Shown here in pieces: positions 38,222-47,368 of a stretch of DNA of 62,295 bases. A model generated the notes under the pieces. The model was not told the DNA's origin and made no database searches. It saw only the letters and a list, made by a program, of their open reading frames with translations. Position 1 is the stretch's first letter. Each line of letters begins with the position of its first letter. The position numbers were made by a program, and so were the translations under genes. This stretch comes from Sulfurospirillum sp964466465 (GTDB lineage: Bacteria; Campylobacterota; Campylobacteria; Campylobacterales; Sulfurospirillaceae), in the NCBI GenBank assembly GCA_964466465.1, contig CAYXNJ010000011.1, positions 1 to 62,295 of the forward strand, in the 5' to 3' direction.

Positions 38222-40246
38222 ATGTTTAAAAATATAAAAATAGGTGCCAAGCTCAATCTTAGCTTTGGAATAGTGTTGATTTTTCTTTCTGTGATTGCGG
38301 GAATGGGCATCACAAGACTCTCCAGTATGAACGATGCGATTACCAAGATTTCAGATGATCAATTTCAAAAAGTAGTTATTGTTGGAGAGATGAAAGATGT
38401 TGCGAACAGTACGCGTGCGGGGATTAGAAATCTGATACTAACCGATGATGCGACCGATAAGCAACAAATGCAAAAACGAATTGAGACAGATAGAAATAAA
38501 CAAACTGAATTATATGCTAAGTTAGAAAAAACGGTTGTGAGTGCAGAGGGGAAGGCGTTGTTGGATGCTTTCAATAAGACACGTAACCCTTATAATGCAG
38601 CGATAGACAAAGTGGCTAAATTGGCATTGGAAAATAAAAATACAGAAGCGTATGCTTTGTTGGTCGGTGAAGTGCGAACGGTTCAGACACAATACCTCAA
38701 TAGCCTAGAGGCTTTAAATAAACATCAAGTTCAAGGTGTCAATAACGCTTCTACAAAAGCCGATACGGACTATATAAATGCACGAAATCTCATGGTAGGG
38801 TTATCTCTTTTCGCCTTCATTTTTGGCATTTTACTAGCGATTTTTGTAACACGAAGCATCACACGACCACTAGGAGAGGTGCTAAGCGCAGCAGAGTCGA
38901 TTTCCAAAGGCGATATGAGTGTGAAAGTCGTAGCCGATAGTACTGAAGAGACAGGACAAGTCAAAGCAGCGATGGCACAAATGGTAGAGACCATTAAACT
39001 CTTAGTTGCCGATGCCAATATGTTAGCCGTTGCCGCAGGTGAGGGAAAATTAGCTACCAGAGCAGACGCTTCAAGACACCAAGGTGACTTTAGAAAAATT
39101 GTTGATGGTGTCAATAATATGCTCGATGTTATCTATGACGCTGTTGTCAATAATGGTGTAGCAACCTTGGCAAAAATCTCAGATGAAGGTGACTTCTCTG
39201 TGCGTATTACCAAAGAGTATAAAAATGACTATGATACCTTTAAACGAGCCGTTAATGGTGTAGCAGAAGCGATTGACTTAGCCATTAAAGAAGAGAGTGC
39301 CGTTTATGCTGCCATGGCAAATGGTGATTTGACTAAACGTATTACCTCCAATATCTGGATCGGTGATCTAGCCCTTGTTAAAAGTTCTACCAATGAAATG
39401 GCAGAGAAACTCCAAGACATTATCATTGAAGTACAAAATGCAGCTCTACAAATCACATCCGCTTCAGAACAAGTGAGTGGAACCGCACAAAGCCTCAGTA
39501 ATGGTGCTACTGAACAAGCTAGTAACCTTGAAGAGACCGCTTCAGCCATTGAAGAGATGACAGGAAGCATTAACCTTAATGCAGAAAACGCTAAACGAAC
39601 CGATGAGATGGCAAGTAATGCCGCTAAGATGGCAGAAGATGGTGGAAGAGCGGTTAACCAAACTGTGGACGCGATGAAAGAGATTGCAGGCAAAATTAGC
39701 ATTATTGAAGATATCGCTTACCAAACCAACCTTCTAGCTTTAAATGCCGCTATTGAAGCAGCACGTGCAGGTGAACATGGAAAAGGTTTCGCCGTTGTTG
39801 CCGTAGAAGTGAGAAAACTAGCAGAGAGAAGTCAAGTCGCAGCCCAAGAGATTAGTAAAATCACAGGTGATAGCGTTAAAGTCAGTGAGAGTGCAGGAGA
39901 GCTTATTAAAGAGATTATTCCAAATATCAAAAAAACTGCTGAACTCGTTCAAGAAATTGCAGCTGCAAGTTCAGAGCAAAATGCAGGAATAGAACAAATC
40001 AATGGCTCTATGAACCAACTAGACTCCGTCACCCAACAAAATGCCGCAGGCAGTGAAGAGTTAGCCTCTGCTTCTGAAGAGATGACGGCACAAGCTGAGG
40101 GACTAAGAAGTATGATGTCTTTCTTTACCGTAGAGAATAACCAAAAAGTTCTAGCACCCAATACAAAACCAACCAGTGAAGTAAAGAAAAGCAGTGAGAC
40201 AAAAGCCTCTTCTGTCAATAAAAAAGATTTTAAAAATTTCGCGTAA
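38222..40246 (+). CDS. Poly-HAMP methyl-accepting chemotaxis protein (copy 2)
   Basis: 674 residues from ATG 38222, preceded by AAAAAGGATT; an in-frame ATG at 38192 would add 10 basic residues. TM1, a 4HB-type periplasmic sensor, TM2, about four HAMP-like segments and an MCP hairpin are arranged as in the receptor at 31298. The first 260 residues are related to but clearly different from that receptor. From base 38963 the two genes appear identical to their ends. It should join the same receptor arrays but respond to another ligand. Confidence 0.93.
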   Translation: MFKNIKIGAKLNLSFGIVLIFLSVIAGMGITRLSSMNDAITKISDDQFQKVVIVGEMKDVANSTRAGIRNLILTDDATDKQQMQKRIETDRNKQTELYAKLEKTVVSAEGKALLDAFNKTRNPYNAAIDKVAKLALENKNTEAYALLVGEVRTVQTQYLNSLEALNKHQVQGVNNASTKADTDYINARNLMVGLSLFAFIFGILLAIFVTRSITRPLGEVLSAAESISKGDMSVKVVADSTEETGQVKAAMAQMVETIKLLVADANMLAVAAGEGKLATRADASRHQGDFRKIVDGVNNMLDVIYDAVVNNGVATLAKISDEGDFSVRITKEYKNDYDTFKRAVNGVAEAIDLAIKEESAVYAAMANGDLTKRITSNIWIGDLALVKSSTNEMAEKLQDIIIEVQNAALQITSASEQVSGTAQSLSNGATEQASNLEETASAIEEMTGSINLNAENAKRTDEMASNAAKMAEDGGRAVNQTVDAMKEIAGKISIIEDIAYQTNLLALNAAIEAARAGEHGKGFAVVAVEVRKLAERSQVAAQEISKITGDSVKVSESAGELIKEIIPNIKKTAELVQEIAAASSEQNAGIEQINGSMNQLDSVTQQNAAGSEELASASEEMTAQAEGLRSMMSFFTVENNQKVLAPNTKPTSEVKKSSETKASSVNKKDFKNFA

Positions 40247-40251
40247 TTGAG
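38963..40251 (+). repeat. 1289-bp direct repeat, copy 2 (3' part of the second poly-HAMP MCP gene)
   Basis: Partner of 32039-33327 in direct orientation, 6924 bases downstream. Sequence after the repeat differs (GAACTC after copy 1, ATATAA after copy 2), so the duplication or conversion tract ends at or just after the stop codon. Confidence 0.9.
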
Positions 40252-40389
40252 ATATAAAAGCCAATAAATTTGAATATAACAAGGTCATGTTTTGGTCATT
40301 TAATATGGGTTTATTCAATGACCATTCTGTGCCCCATGAATGGGTAGAATAGATGAGTCGTTTAATATATCATAAAAAGGACACTCATA

Positions 40390-42081
40390 ATGAAAATTTC
40401 AACACGTATTTTAATTTCACTTATTTTGTCACTGATTGTTTTGGGTGGTAGCATTATCGCTATTTCAAAAAATAATGCTCAAAATAATACTCAGATGTTT
40501 ATTACTGAGTATAGAGAGGATGCTTATAAAGGGCATGAAGAGCAATTAGCTGAAATGATGGATGTGATAAAGCAAGCAATGCTAGAAATCTATAAAGAGC
40601 AAAAAGCCAAAGGTGAGTCCGATGAGAAAATCAAAGAGGCTCTTTTATCGAAACTCAATCCCATTCGTTTTTTAGCTGACAAAAGCGGTTACTTTTTTGT
40701 TTACCAATACGATGGTGTTAACGTGCTTATGCCAGCTAACAAATCACTTGAAGGGAAGAACCTGATTGATTTGAAAGATACAAACGGTGTTTTTATCATC
40801 AAGGGACTTATAGAAGCGGCTAAAAAAGGTGGTGGTTTAGTTAAGTATGATTTTCCGAAAGTCAAAGATGGTAAACCACTTCCAAAATTTTCGTATGCCC
40901 TTCCTTTTGAGCCCTATAATTGGATGATAGGTACAGGTATGTATGTGGAGGGTGTTGAAGAGGATGTGGTGAAGCTTCAAGGTCATATTGATGAAAATAT
41001 GGCAGTAGAAATGAAAACGTTTTATCTTATCTCTTTTGTGCTTGTTGTTTTAAGCCTTAGCATTATGCTTTATCTTGTTTCACGAACAATTACGAAACCT
41101 CTGAATGCGCTTATTGATAGGGCAAATGAGCTTTCAAGTGGTGATGGTGACCTCACCCATAAGCTTGCGGTGATTGGACAAGATGAAATTGCGCAAGTGA
41201 GTACTAGCATTAATACCTTTATTGAAAAAGTACGCATTTTAATCAGCGAAGCGAAAAATCTCTCGAATGAAAACTCCTCCATCTCGCATGAGCTTTCCTC
41301 GACTTCATTGCAAGTGGGGCGTGCAGTGGAAACGTCTATGAAAATAGTTACAGATACAACATCCAAAGCCAATAGTTTAAAAAATGAGTTGAATGAAGGC
41401 ATCACTGAAGCGAAAGATGGAAAATCAGAATTACTCAAAGCCAATACATTTTTAAGTGAAGCAAACAATGCCATCTTAGCTCTGACGCAAGATATTCAAA
41501 GCAGTGCTGCGACAGAGGTTGAACTTGCACACAAAATTCAACAACTTAGCCATGATGCTGAACAAGTAAAAGAAATACTTGTGGTCATTGGCGACATTGC
41601 CGATCAAACCAACCTTCTGGCTCTGAATGCCGCCATTGAAGCGGCACGTGCTGGTGAACATGGACGTGGTTTTGCTGTCGTTGCAGATGAAGTACGAAAG
41701 CTAGCAGAGCGAACTCAAAAGAGTCTTCAAGAGATCAATGCGACCATCAATGTCATTGTTCAAGCGATTATGGATAGCAGTGATCAGATGACAGCCAATT
41801 CTCAAAAAGTAGAAACACTTTCCACAACAGCCAGTGATGTTGAACATAAAATCAATGAATTGGCGCGCGTTATGAAAACCACGATACACATATCTGATAA
41901 AACCGTGGAGAATTATGTGCAAACAGGTAATGATATTACGGGGATGATTAGCGATGTCACCCAAATCAATGACATTTCAAGCCAAAATGCCAGAAGTGTT
42001 GAAGAAATAGCTGGTGCGGCAGAACATCTAAGTAAGATGACTGAGATGCTCAATCTTAAGCTCTCAGAGTTTAGAACGTAA
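40390..42081 (+). CDS. Methyl-accepting chemotaxis protein with single Cache domain
   Basis: 563 residues. TM1 is at about 7-25. The periplasmic single-Cache (sCache_2-like) sensor spans about 30-195 and includes GYFFVYQYDGVNVLMPANKS and WMIGTGMYVEGVEED. TM2 (about 205-228) leads into HAMP and the MCP hairpin with tip DQTNLLALNAAIEAARAGEHG. Domains of this type often bind small carboxylates, but the ligand cannot be read from the sequence. AAAAAGGACACTCATA precedes the ATG. The 138-base gap upstream holds no gene and probably a promoter. Confidence 0.93.
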   Translation: MKISTRILISLILSLIVLGGSIIAISKNNAQNNTQMFITEYREDAYKGHEEQLAEMMDVIKQAMLEIYKEQKAKGESDEKIKEALLSKLNPIRFLADKSGYFFVYQYDGVNVLMPANKSLEGKNLIDLKDTNGVFIIKGLIEAAKKGGGLVKYDFPKVKDGKPLPKFSYALPFEPYNWMIGTGMYVEGVEEDVVKLQGHIDENMAVEMKTFYLISFVLVVLSLSIMLYLVSRTITKPLNALIDRANELSSGDGDLTHKLAVIGQDEIAQVSTSINTFIEKVRILISEAKNLSNENSSISHELSSTSLQVGRAVETSMKIVTDTTSKANSLKNELNEGITEAKDGKSELLKANTFLSEANNAILALTQDIQSSAATEVELAHKIQQLSHDAEQVKEILVVIGDIADQTNLLALNAAIEAARAGEHGRGFAVVADEVRKLAERTQKSLQEINATINVIVQAIMDSSDQMTANSQKVETLSTTASDVEHKINELARVMKTTIHISDKTVENYVQTGNDITGMISDVTQINDISSQNARSVEEIAGAAEHLSKMTEMLNLKLSEFRT

Positions 42082-42127
42082 AACGAACGTTTTTAGACGA
42101 ACAAACAGTATATATTGAAGGAATATT

Positions 42128-42637
42128 ATGAATAAGCCCATACCCAACCAAACCCAAAAATCTTTATCTGAAGATGATTTTATTGTCTCTAAAACCGATA
42201 CTAAGGGACATATTATTTATGGCAATAAAAGTTTCATTAAGCTCTCGGGCTACAGTGACAAAGAGCTTTTAGACTCTCCTCACTCCATTTTGCGTCATCC
42301 TGATATGCCGCAAATCGTTTTTAAAATGCTATGGGGGCGTATTTTAAAAAAAGAAGAAATTTTTGCATATGTCAAAAATTTATCGAAAGATGGCTCTTAC
42401 TATTGGGTTTTTGCCAATGTTACAGCAACAACAGATACCAATGGCAATATTCGTGATTTTCACTCGGTCAGACGCAAACCAAGTGCCAAAAGTATGCAGG
42501 TAATCCCTGCGTTGTATAGCGAACTTTTAAGCATTGAAAAAAGCCAAGGGTTAGAAGCTTCTAAGCAATTTTTAGACGAACAACTCACTAAGCAAGGAAT
42601 GATGTACGATGAATTTGTCCTCTCTTTACAGCACTAA
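42128..42637 (+). CDS. Aer/CetB-like PAS sensor protein
   Basis: 169-residue soluble protein that is mostly one PAS domain (about 15-130) of the Aer type: FIVSKTDTKGHIIYGNKSF, LSGYSDKELLDSPHSILRHP DMP, and FANVTATTDTNGNIRDFHSV RRKP. Aer-type PAS domains bind FAD and sense redox state. In Campylobacter jejuni the separate PAS protein CetB works with the receptor CetA; here the PAS gene overlaps the next MCP gene by 29 bases, so the two probably act as such a pair. The C-terminal 35 residues are helical. Confidence 0.85.
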   Translation: MNKPIPNQTQKSLSEDDFIVSKTDTKGHIIYGNKSFIKLSGYSDKELLDSPHSILRHPDMPQIVFKMLWGRILKKEEIFAYVKNLSKDGSYYWVFANVTATTDTNGNIRDFHSVRRKPSAKSMQVIPALYSELLSIEKSQGLEASKQFLDEQLTKQGMMYDEFVLSLQH

Positions 42638-44060
42638 ACAAACACTTTTATACACACTTCTAATAGCAGGATGTGCAGGTTTTTTTGCTTATTTGGGTTA
42701 TACCACTATTGCGTTGGGTCTTTTTGTAGTACTTTTAGGGGGATGTCTTTTACCTCAAGATTCTATATGTCAGAAAATTTTTAACGATGATTTTATTCGC
42801 CAAATTCGCGATATTTTGGATAAAGCAGGCAAGGGTAACCTCTCTTACCGTATTGTCAATATTCCTGAAGATCATGTTTTACAAAACGTTGCATGGGATA
42901 TTAATGATCTTTTAGATCAAGTGGAACAGATGATTCGTGATATGAGAGCCTCTTTGGAGTGCGCCAATAAAGGTCAAAATTCTCGTATCTCCTTTAAAGA
43001 GGGATACAAAGGCGATTTTGTTGTGGTTTCACAGATGGTTACAGACGTTGTTCATGATGTTGCCACATCGTATAAAGGGAAGTTTCACAATGACTTGAAC
43101 ATGGAATTCAAGCGCATTAGTGGTGGAATTGCTGAGTCTTTAGAGATGATCCTTAGTGATATTATCAAAAACAGTGATTTTGCCCACAATATCAATAATG
43201 CTTCAACCAAAACAGCGAAAGACGCGCTTTCAAGCCAAGAAAGTATTGCTCAGATGGTCATTAGCTTAGATCATTTGATGCAACTTTTAAGTGATTCTAA
43301 TGCGACTATCGTTTCACTCAATGAGCGCATCAATGATATTAATAGCGTAGCGAGTCTCATCAATGATATTGCTGACCAGACCAATCTTTTAGCACTCAAT
43401 GCCGCTATTGAAGCAGCACGTGCTGGAGAACATGGACGTGGGTTTGCCGTAGTTGCTTCTGAGGTGCGTGATTTGGCGGAACGTACTTCTAAAGCAACGC
43501 AAAATATTTCTATGACACTTCAAAGTCTCAAACAAGGTGCTATGGAAGTTCGTAACAATTCAGAAACCATTAGCACCATTGCAACACAGTCCCAAGTAAA
43601 AATGAACAATTTTACAATGACATTGAAAGATTTTGCGACCAATGCACTCTACTCTGAAACAGTTTCTCGGTTCATCAATGATTCACTCTTGAGTGCACGT
43701 TTCAAAGTGGATCATATTATTTTAAAACATAATGCCTATACCGCGATTATGGATAAAAAAGCAAACCAAAAAGTCTTTCCTACTCATAACGAATGTGCAT
43801 TTGGTCGATGGTATGAGAGTGACACGAGCAGTGAAAAAGAGCACTTTGTTCGCACGCCAAGTTTTAAAATGTTACAAGTACCACACCAAATAATTCATGA
43901 CAAAATCTTAGATACGATTAAAATGACACAAACGTGGGAGATGATGGTTCAAAATAAAAACGCCATTGTGGAAAATATTGAGATGATGGAACGCAACAGT
44001 GAGACACTCTTCGCAGCATTGGAAAAAATGGTTGCTGAAGCTAATCCTGAGGTTGCTTAG
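42609..44060 (+). CDS. MCP with minimal membrane hairpin and C-terminal CZB domain
   Basis: 483 residues. Two adjacent membrane helices (about 12-50) have almost no periplasmic loop, so the receptor cannot have a standard extracytoplasmic sensor. A HAMP-like part (about 60-110) and the MCP signalling hairpin (DQTNLLALNAAIEAARAGEHG) follow. The last 120 residues form a CZB zinc-binding domain: His in VDHIILKHNAY, CAFGRW and HQIIHDK. CZB domains sense zinc or oxidants such as hypochlorite. The start overlaps the PAS gene by 29 bases; AAGGA lies 10 bases upstream. Input probably comes from the PAS protein and from zinc/redox at the CZB domain. Confidence 0.88.
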   Translation: MNLSSLYSTKQTLLYTLLIAGCAGFFAYLGYTTIALGLFVVLLGGCLLPQDSICQKIFNDDFIRQIRDILDKAGKGNLSYRIVNIPEDHVLQNVAWDINDLLDQVEQMIRDMRASLECANKGQNSRISFKEGYKGDFVVVSQMVTDVVHDVATSYKGKFHNDLNMEFKRISGGIAESLEMILSDIIKNSDFAHNINNASTKTAKDALSSQESIAQMVISLDHLMQLLSDSNATIVSLNERINDINSVASLINDIADQTNLLALNAAIEAARAGEHGRGFAVVASEVRDLAERTSKATQNISMTLQSLKQGAMEVRNNSETISTIATQSQVKMNNFTMTLKDFATNALYSETVSRFINDSLLSARFKVDHIILKHNAYTAIMDKKANQKVFPTHNECAFGRWYESDTSSEKEHFVRTPSFKMLQVPHQIIHDKILDTIKMTQTWEMMVQNKNAIVENIEMMERNSETLFAALEKMVAEANPEVA

Positions 44061-44097
44061 AGTTTTGTAATGTGTATGATAACGTGGAGAATGTAAA

Positions 44098-44301
44098 GTG
44101 AAAAAAGAGTTTTGGGAACAATATACTATTGGAGATGATCATATTTTAACCGATAATTTTACAGGTGAACGACTTGGTTTTTTTGTTGACCCTTCGACAA
44201 AAGTCGTGCGTTTTATGCCTGAATACCAGTATAAACAAATAATGAAAAAAAAGAGCCGTTTAGCAAAATTAAGGGAGTTTTTTATAAAAGTCATACAATG
44301 A
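44098..44301 (+). CDS. Small protein of unknown function
   Basis: 67 residues starting at GTG 44098, with GGAGAATGTAAA before it. No family recognised. It has an aromatic-rich N-terminal half (FWEQYTIGDDHILTDNFTGE) and a strongly basic tail (MKKKSRLAKLREFFIKVIQ), which could be an amphipathic helix. It follows the CZB receptor by 37 bases and may be co-transcribed with it. Confidence 0.5.
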   Translation: MKKEFWEQYTIGDDHILTDNFTGERLGFFVDPSTKVVRFMPEYQYKQIMKKKSRLAKLREFFIKVIQ

Positions 44302-44330
44302 TACAACCTCTGAGTAACAATTTATTTAAA

Positions 44331-44367
44331 CTCTTGGTGTATCATAGTATTAAAGATACACCAAGAG
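44331..44367 (+). promoter_or_regulatory. Hairpin that covers the ribosome binding site of the hydrolase gene
   Basis: CTCTTGGTGTATC at 44331-44343 pairs perfectly with GATACACCAAGAG at 44355-44367 (13 bp, 11-base loop). The 3' arm contains AAGAG, the likely ribosome binding site of the gene starting at 44374. There is no T run, so besides ending the upstream transcript it could block translation of read-through mRNA. Confidence 0.5.
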
Positions 44368-44373
44368 GCTTGA

Positions 44374-44946
44374 ATGAAAAAAGTTTACATTATTCATGGC
44401 TATTACGCTTCGCCAAATGAGCATTGGTTTCCGTGGTTTGTTGAAAAAGTGCATGCAGGGTATGGCATTGATGTTGAAGTATTGCGTATGCCAAAACCTG
44501 AAACACCGCATGTTGAGTTGTGGATTGAGAAGCTACGTGAAAAAATTGGCATTCCAAATTCTGAAACCTTCATCATTGCGCATAGCTTAGGGTGCATAGC
44601 ACTTTTGCGCTACTTAGAGAGTTTGCAAGAACATGTTAAGCTAGGCGGTATGATCTTAGTCTCACCGTTTGATAAACCCCTTGAAATTTTCCCAAACCTT
44701 ACTCCTTTTGTTGATGTTACTTTAGATTATACAAAAATAGCTCGCATCATTCTTCAAAAATATACTATCTTCTCCGATAATGACATGTATGTACCACCTT
44801 TAGTAAGTAAAACCATGGGTGAAAAACTCGATAGTGCCCTATACGAGATTCCTCGTGGTGGGCACTTCTTGGGCATTGAAGGCTTTGAGACATTTCCTGA
44901 GTTGTACGAAGTGTTTCGACAGATGATAAGTAAAGCTTCTTTATAA
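44374..44946 (+). CDS. RBBP9/YdeN-family serine hydrolase
   Basis: 190-residue alpha/beta hydrolase. The N-terminal strand YIIHGYYASPNEHWFPW is typical of RBBP9-like proteins. The nucleophile Ser71 is in AHSLGC, and the catalytic His is in PRGGHFLGIEGF. It has no signal peptide, so it is cytoplasmic. The substrate is unknown. Its 3' end overlaps the convergent lrgB gene by 6 bases. Confidence 0.85.
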   Translation: MKKVYIIHGYYASPNEHWFPWFVEKVHAGYGIDVEVLRMPKPETPHVELWIEKLREKIGIPNSETFIIAHSLGCIALLRYLESLQEHVKLGGMILVSPFDKPLEIFPNLTPFVDVTLDYTKIARIILQKYTIFSDNDMYVPPLVSKTMGEKLDSALYEIPRGGHFLGIEGFETFPELYEVFRQMISKASL

Positions 44947-45651
44947 AAAACCTACTACTATTGGTAAAAATACAGCGATAAACACACCCACAAGTCCCAT
45001 CGCCAAAGCACTAAATGCCGCGGCGTTTTCGCTGATCTCAAAAGCTCTTGCTGTTCCTACCGCGTGAGAGAGCAGTCCTAGTGCAAATCCTTTTGCCGCG
45101 TCATGTTTTATCTTTAAAAGCTTAAAAATGGGCGTTCCGATAAGCGCTCCTAAAAGTCCTGTGATGACAACAAATCCAACGGCTAAAGAGGCATTTGCTC
45201 CAATGTCATTGGCGGTTATAAGCGTGATGGGTGCAGTAACCGACTTGGTGGTCATAGAGAGCATCGTGATTTTAGATGCACCAAAGAGCCACAAAATACC
45301 CACAGCACTGAGTATGGTAAACGTTCCACCTGCAACAAGTGTGATAAGGATAGGTATAAAATAAGCTCGAATGAGTTTGAGGTTTTTATACAGCGGCAGC
45401 GCTAAGGCCACCGTAGCAGGTCCTAGAAAAAAATGAAGCATAGAAACGGCACTGAAATACTCTTTGTAGGGTACTTTTGCAATGAGCAATATCGGCAACA
45501 TAATTGCATAAGCAATGACGATAGGTTGAAGAAAAGCGTTTTTACCGCTTTTTTCGTAAATAAAAACACCGATTTTATAGGCACTAATGGTAATGATAAG
45601 CCATGTAAGAGGAGCACTGCTGACATAGGTGATAAGCGCATTAACATTCAT
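44941..45651 (-). CDS. lrgB: LrgB/CidB-family membrane protein
   Basis: 236 residues with about seven hydrophobic segments. The family-typical parts SVTAPITLITANDIG and KGFALGLLSHAVGTARAFEI are present. LrgB works with LrgA/CidA in holin-like control of cell lysis or in export of small metabolites, for example pyruvate. It overlaps the upstream lrgA-type gene by 4 bases, the common operon order. Confidence 0.9.
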   Translation of the reverse strand: MNVNALITYVSSAPLTWLIITISAYKIGVFIYEKSGKNAFLQPIVIAYAIMLPILLIAKVPYKEYFSAVSMLHFFLGPATVALALPLYKNLKLIRAYFIPILITLVAGGTFTILSAVGILWLFGASKITMLSMTTKSVTAPITLITANDIGANASLAVGFVVITGLLGALIGTPIFKLLKIKHDAAKGFALGLLSHAVGTARAFEISENAAAFSALAMGLVGVFIAVFLPIVVGFL

Positions 45652-45995
45652 TGCTCTTCCTTTTTTGAGATCAACAGATCCATCAGTTTAGCACTAAAGG
45701 CAAGGGCAAGGGCTGTTCCAAAAAGAAGGGACGCTAGGATGGCAAAGAGTTCGTTTGAAATGGTTTCAAACTGCGTGATGATACCAGCCGCCGCAGGGAT
45801 AATAAAGAGTGGCAAATAGCGTAAAAGCCAAAAAACAGAGGTGTCGAGTGCGTGAAAACTCCCTTTTCGGATGATTAAAAAGAGTAAGAGCAACACCATG
45901 CCGATGATGGCTCCAGGGATTTTCAGTTCAAAAAGTTTGCTGAGGCACTCTCCGACAAATTGGAAAAGTAAAAGGGTTAAGATACCGTGTAACAT
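45648..45995 (-). CDS. lrgA: LrgA/CidA-family membrane protein
   Basis: 115 residues with about four membrane helices and the family signature (GECLSKLFELKIPGAIIGMVLL). It is the holin-like partner of LrgB. The start at 45995 has a short upstream region of about 45 bases to the next minus-strand gene, so it may belong to the same transcript as the transferase and kinase genes or have its own promoter. Confidence 0.9.
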   Translation of the reverse strand: MLHGILTLLLFQFVGECLSKLFELKIPGAIIGMVLLLLFLIIRKGSFHALDTSVFWLLRYLPLFIIPAAAGIITQFETISNELFAILASLLFGTALALAFSAKLMDLLISKKEEQ

Positions 45996-46042
45996 TGCTT
46001 TCCTAAAGTTTTAAATTAGACAAAAAGTCTATTATACAGAAT

Positions 46043-47368
46043 TTAGTTTTGATGTTCTTTATAGCGTTTGACTAGATGTTTGGGTGAAACTCCAAGCCAG
46101 TATAAGAAGCTTAATGTGCGGTTACGAAGCGTGGTGTAGAGGATGCCTTCTTTGTGCCATCTTCTAGCAGAGGTTAAAACTTTTGGTTTTAAAAGAGCGA
46201 TTTTCTCGCCACTGTGTTTCAAGCGTTTCATCATCTCAACATCTTCCATTAAAGGAATGTTTGCGTAACCTCCAAGGTGTTTAAAACACGAGGTTTGGAA
46301 AAAATGGGCTTGATCGCCGTAAGGAATGTGTGTGATGGACGTGCGAAGATTTGCCATGGCTTCGATACATCGAAGAAGAGGGTGTGTGTCGTCTATGCCC
46401 AGCGAAAAAGCTCCCGCTTTATGGCGCTCTAATGCCTGCAAAATCCATTTATCCCAATGATGGGGTAGGCGTGTGTCGGCGTGTAAGAAAAGCAACATTT
46501 CACCGCGCGCTGTGAGCGCACCTTCATTCATTTGATTGGCTCTACCTTTTTTTGCATAGGCAAGGTGCACGTTTTCAAGCGTGAAGCGATGTAACGTGGT
46601 GATGGCATGGGTATCGACTACAATGATTTCATACTGTTGCGTGCAAGCCATAGCCCTTAAATGCGTGATGTTGTGTTGTAAGGTCTCATCTTCATGATAG
46701 ACAGGAATGATGACACTAATTTTGGGAAGTGCCTCTAAAGCGTGTTGGGCAAAATCGCACAAAGAGCTGGATGATGCTGTGTTTAAAAATGTGCGCAAAT
46801 CCTCTAAGGTGTCAATGTCACGAAGCACCTCACCTCTGGCGACACGAAGATGTGAGAGTGTGCAAAGAGTGTTGGCATACACATCGCTTTGGCTATACGT
46901 GATGCCCTCAAATGCGGCTTTACAAAACGTTTTTTGATGAAAGCCGATAAGGTAGTACCCTCCATCGTGTGTTGGGCTAAGAATCGCATCGTTTTGAGAG
47001 AGTAAGCCAAAGGCTTTTTCTAAAAGGTGCTCTGTTACTTCGGGGATGTCAGAACCAACCAAAATGGCGCTTTCATACCCTTTTGCAAACACCGTCTCAA
47101 AGGCATTGTGCATACGCTCACCCAAACCATCTCCTGTTTGATAAAAAAGTGTTTTTCCTTCCACATACGAGGGCAAATCAGCTTTTGCTTCATCGTCATA
47201 CGCGATGATAACATCGCAATTTGAAGGAACGCTTAGGCTTAAAAGCTGTTCGCACATCAAACGGTACAGTGTGGTAGCAGACGCCTCTCCGATGCTTTGT
47301 GCTAGACGTGTTTTCACACGACCAAGCACAGGGGCTTTCATAAAAACAATCAGCGCGTTTTGGCGCAT
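46043..47368 (-). CDS. Fused two-domain transferase (rSAM/selenodomain-associated transferase types 1 and 2)
   Basis: 441 residues. The N-terminal half (about 1-200) is a nucleotidyltransferase-like fold of the DUF2064/TIGR04282 type: LIVFMKAPVLGRVKTRLAQ, LVGSDIPEV and LSPTHDGGYYLIG. The C-terminal half (about 215-441) is a family 2 glycosyltransferase of the TIGR04283 type: SVIIPVYHEDE, GRANQMNEGA, LLFLHADTRLP and IPLMEDVEMM. These two families usually occur as separate neighbours near radical SAM genes of arsenosugar or selenium-associated loci, so the fusion indicates that they work in one pathway. It overlaps the kinase gene by 19 bases. The substrate is unknown. Confidence 0.88.
   Translation of the reverse strand: MRQNALIVFMKAPVLGRVKTRLAQSIGEASATTLYRLMCEQLLSLSVPSNCDVIIAYDDEAKADLPSYVEGKTLFYQTGDGLGERMHNAFETVFAKGYESAILVGSDIPEVTEHLLEKAFGLLSQNDAILSPTHDGGYYLIGFHQKTFCKAAFEGITYSQSDVYANTLCTLSHLRVARGEVLRDIDTLEDLRTFLNTASSSSLCDFAQHALEALPKISVIIPVYHEDETLQHNITHLRAMACTQQYEIIVVDTHAITTLHRFTLENVHLAYAKKGRANQMNEGALTARGEMLLFLHADTRLPHHWDKWILQALERHKAGAFSLGIDDTHPLLRCIEAMANLRTSITHIPYGDQAHFFQTSCFKHLGGYANIPLMEDVEMMKRLKHSGEKIALLKPKVLTSARRWHKEGILYTTLRNRTLSFLYWLGVSPKHLVKRYKEHQN

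Noticed and set aside
46017..46031. TAGAC-A5-GTCTA hairpin between the transferase and lrgA-type genes
   Set aside because: Only 5 bp of stem, without a T run on either strand; too weak to call a terminator.
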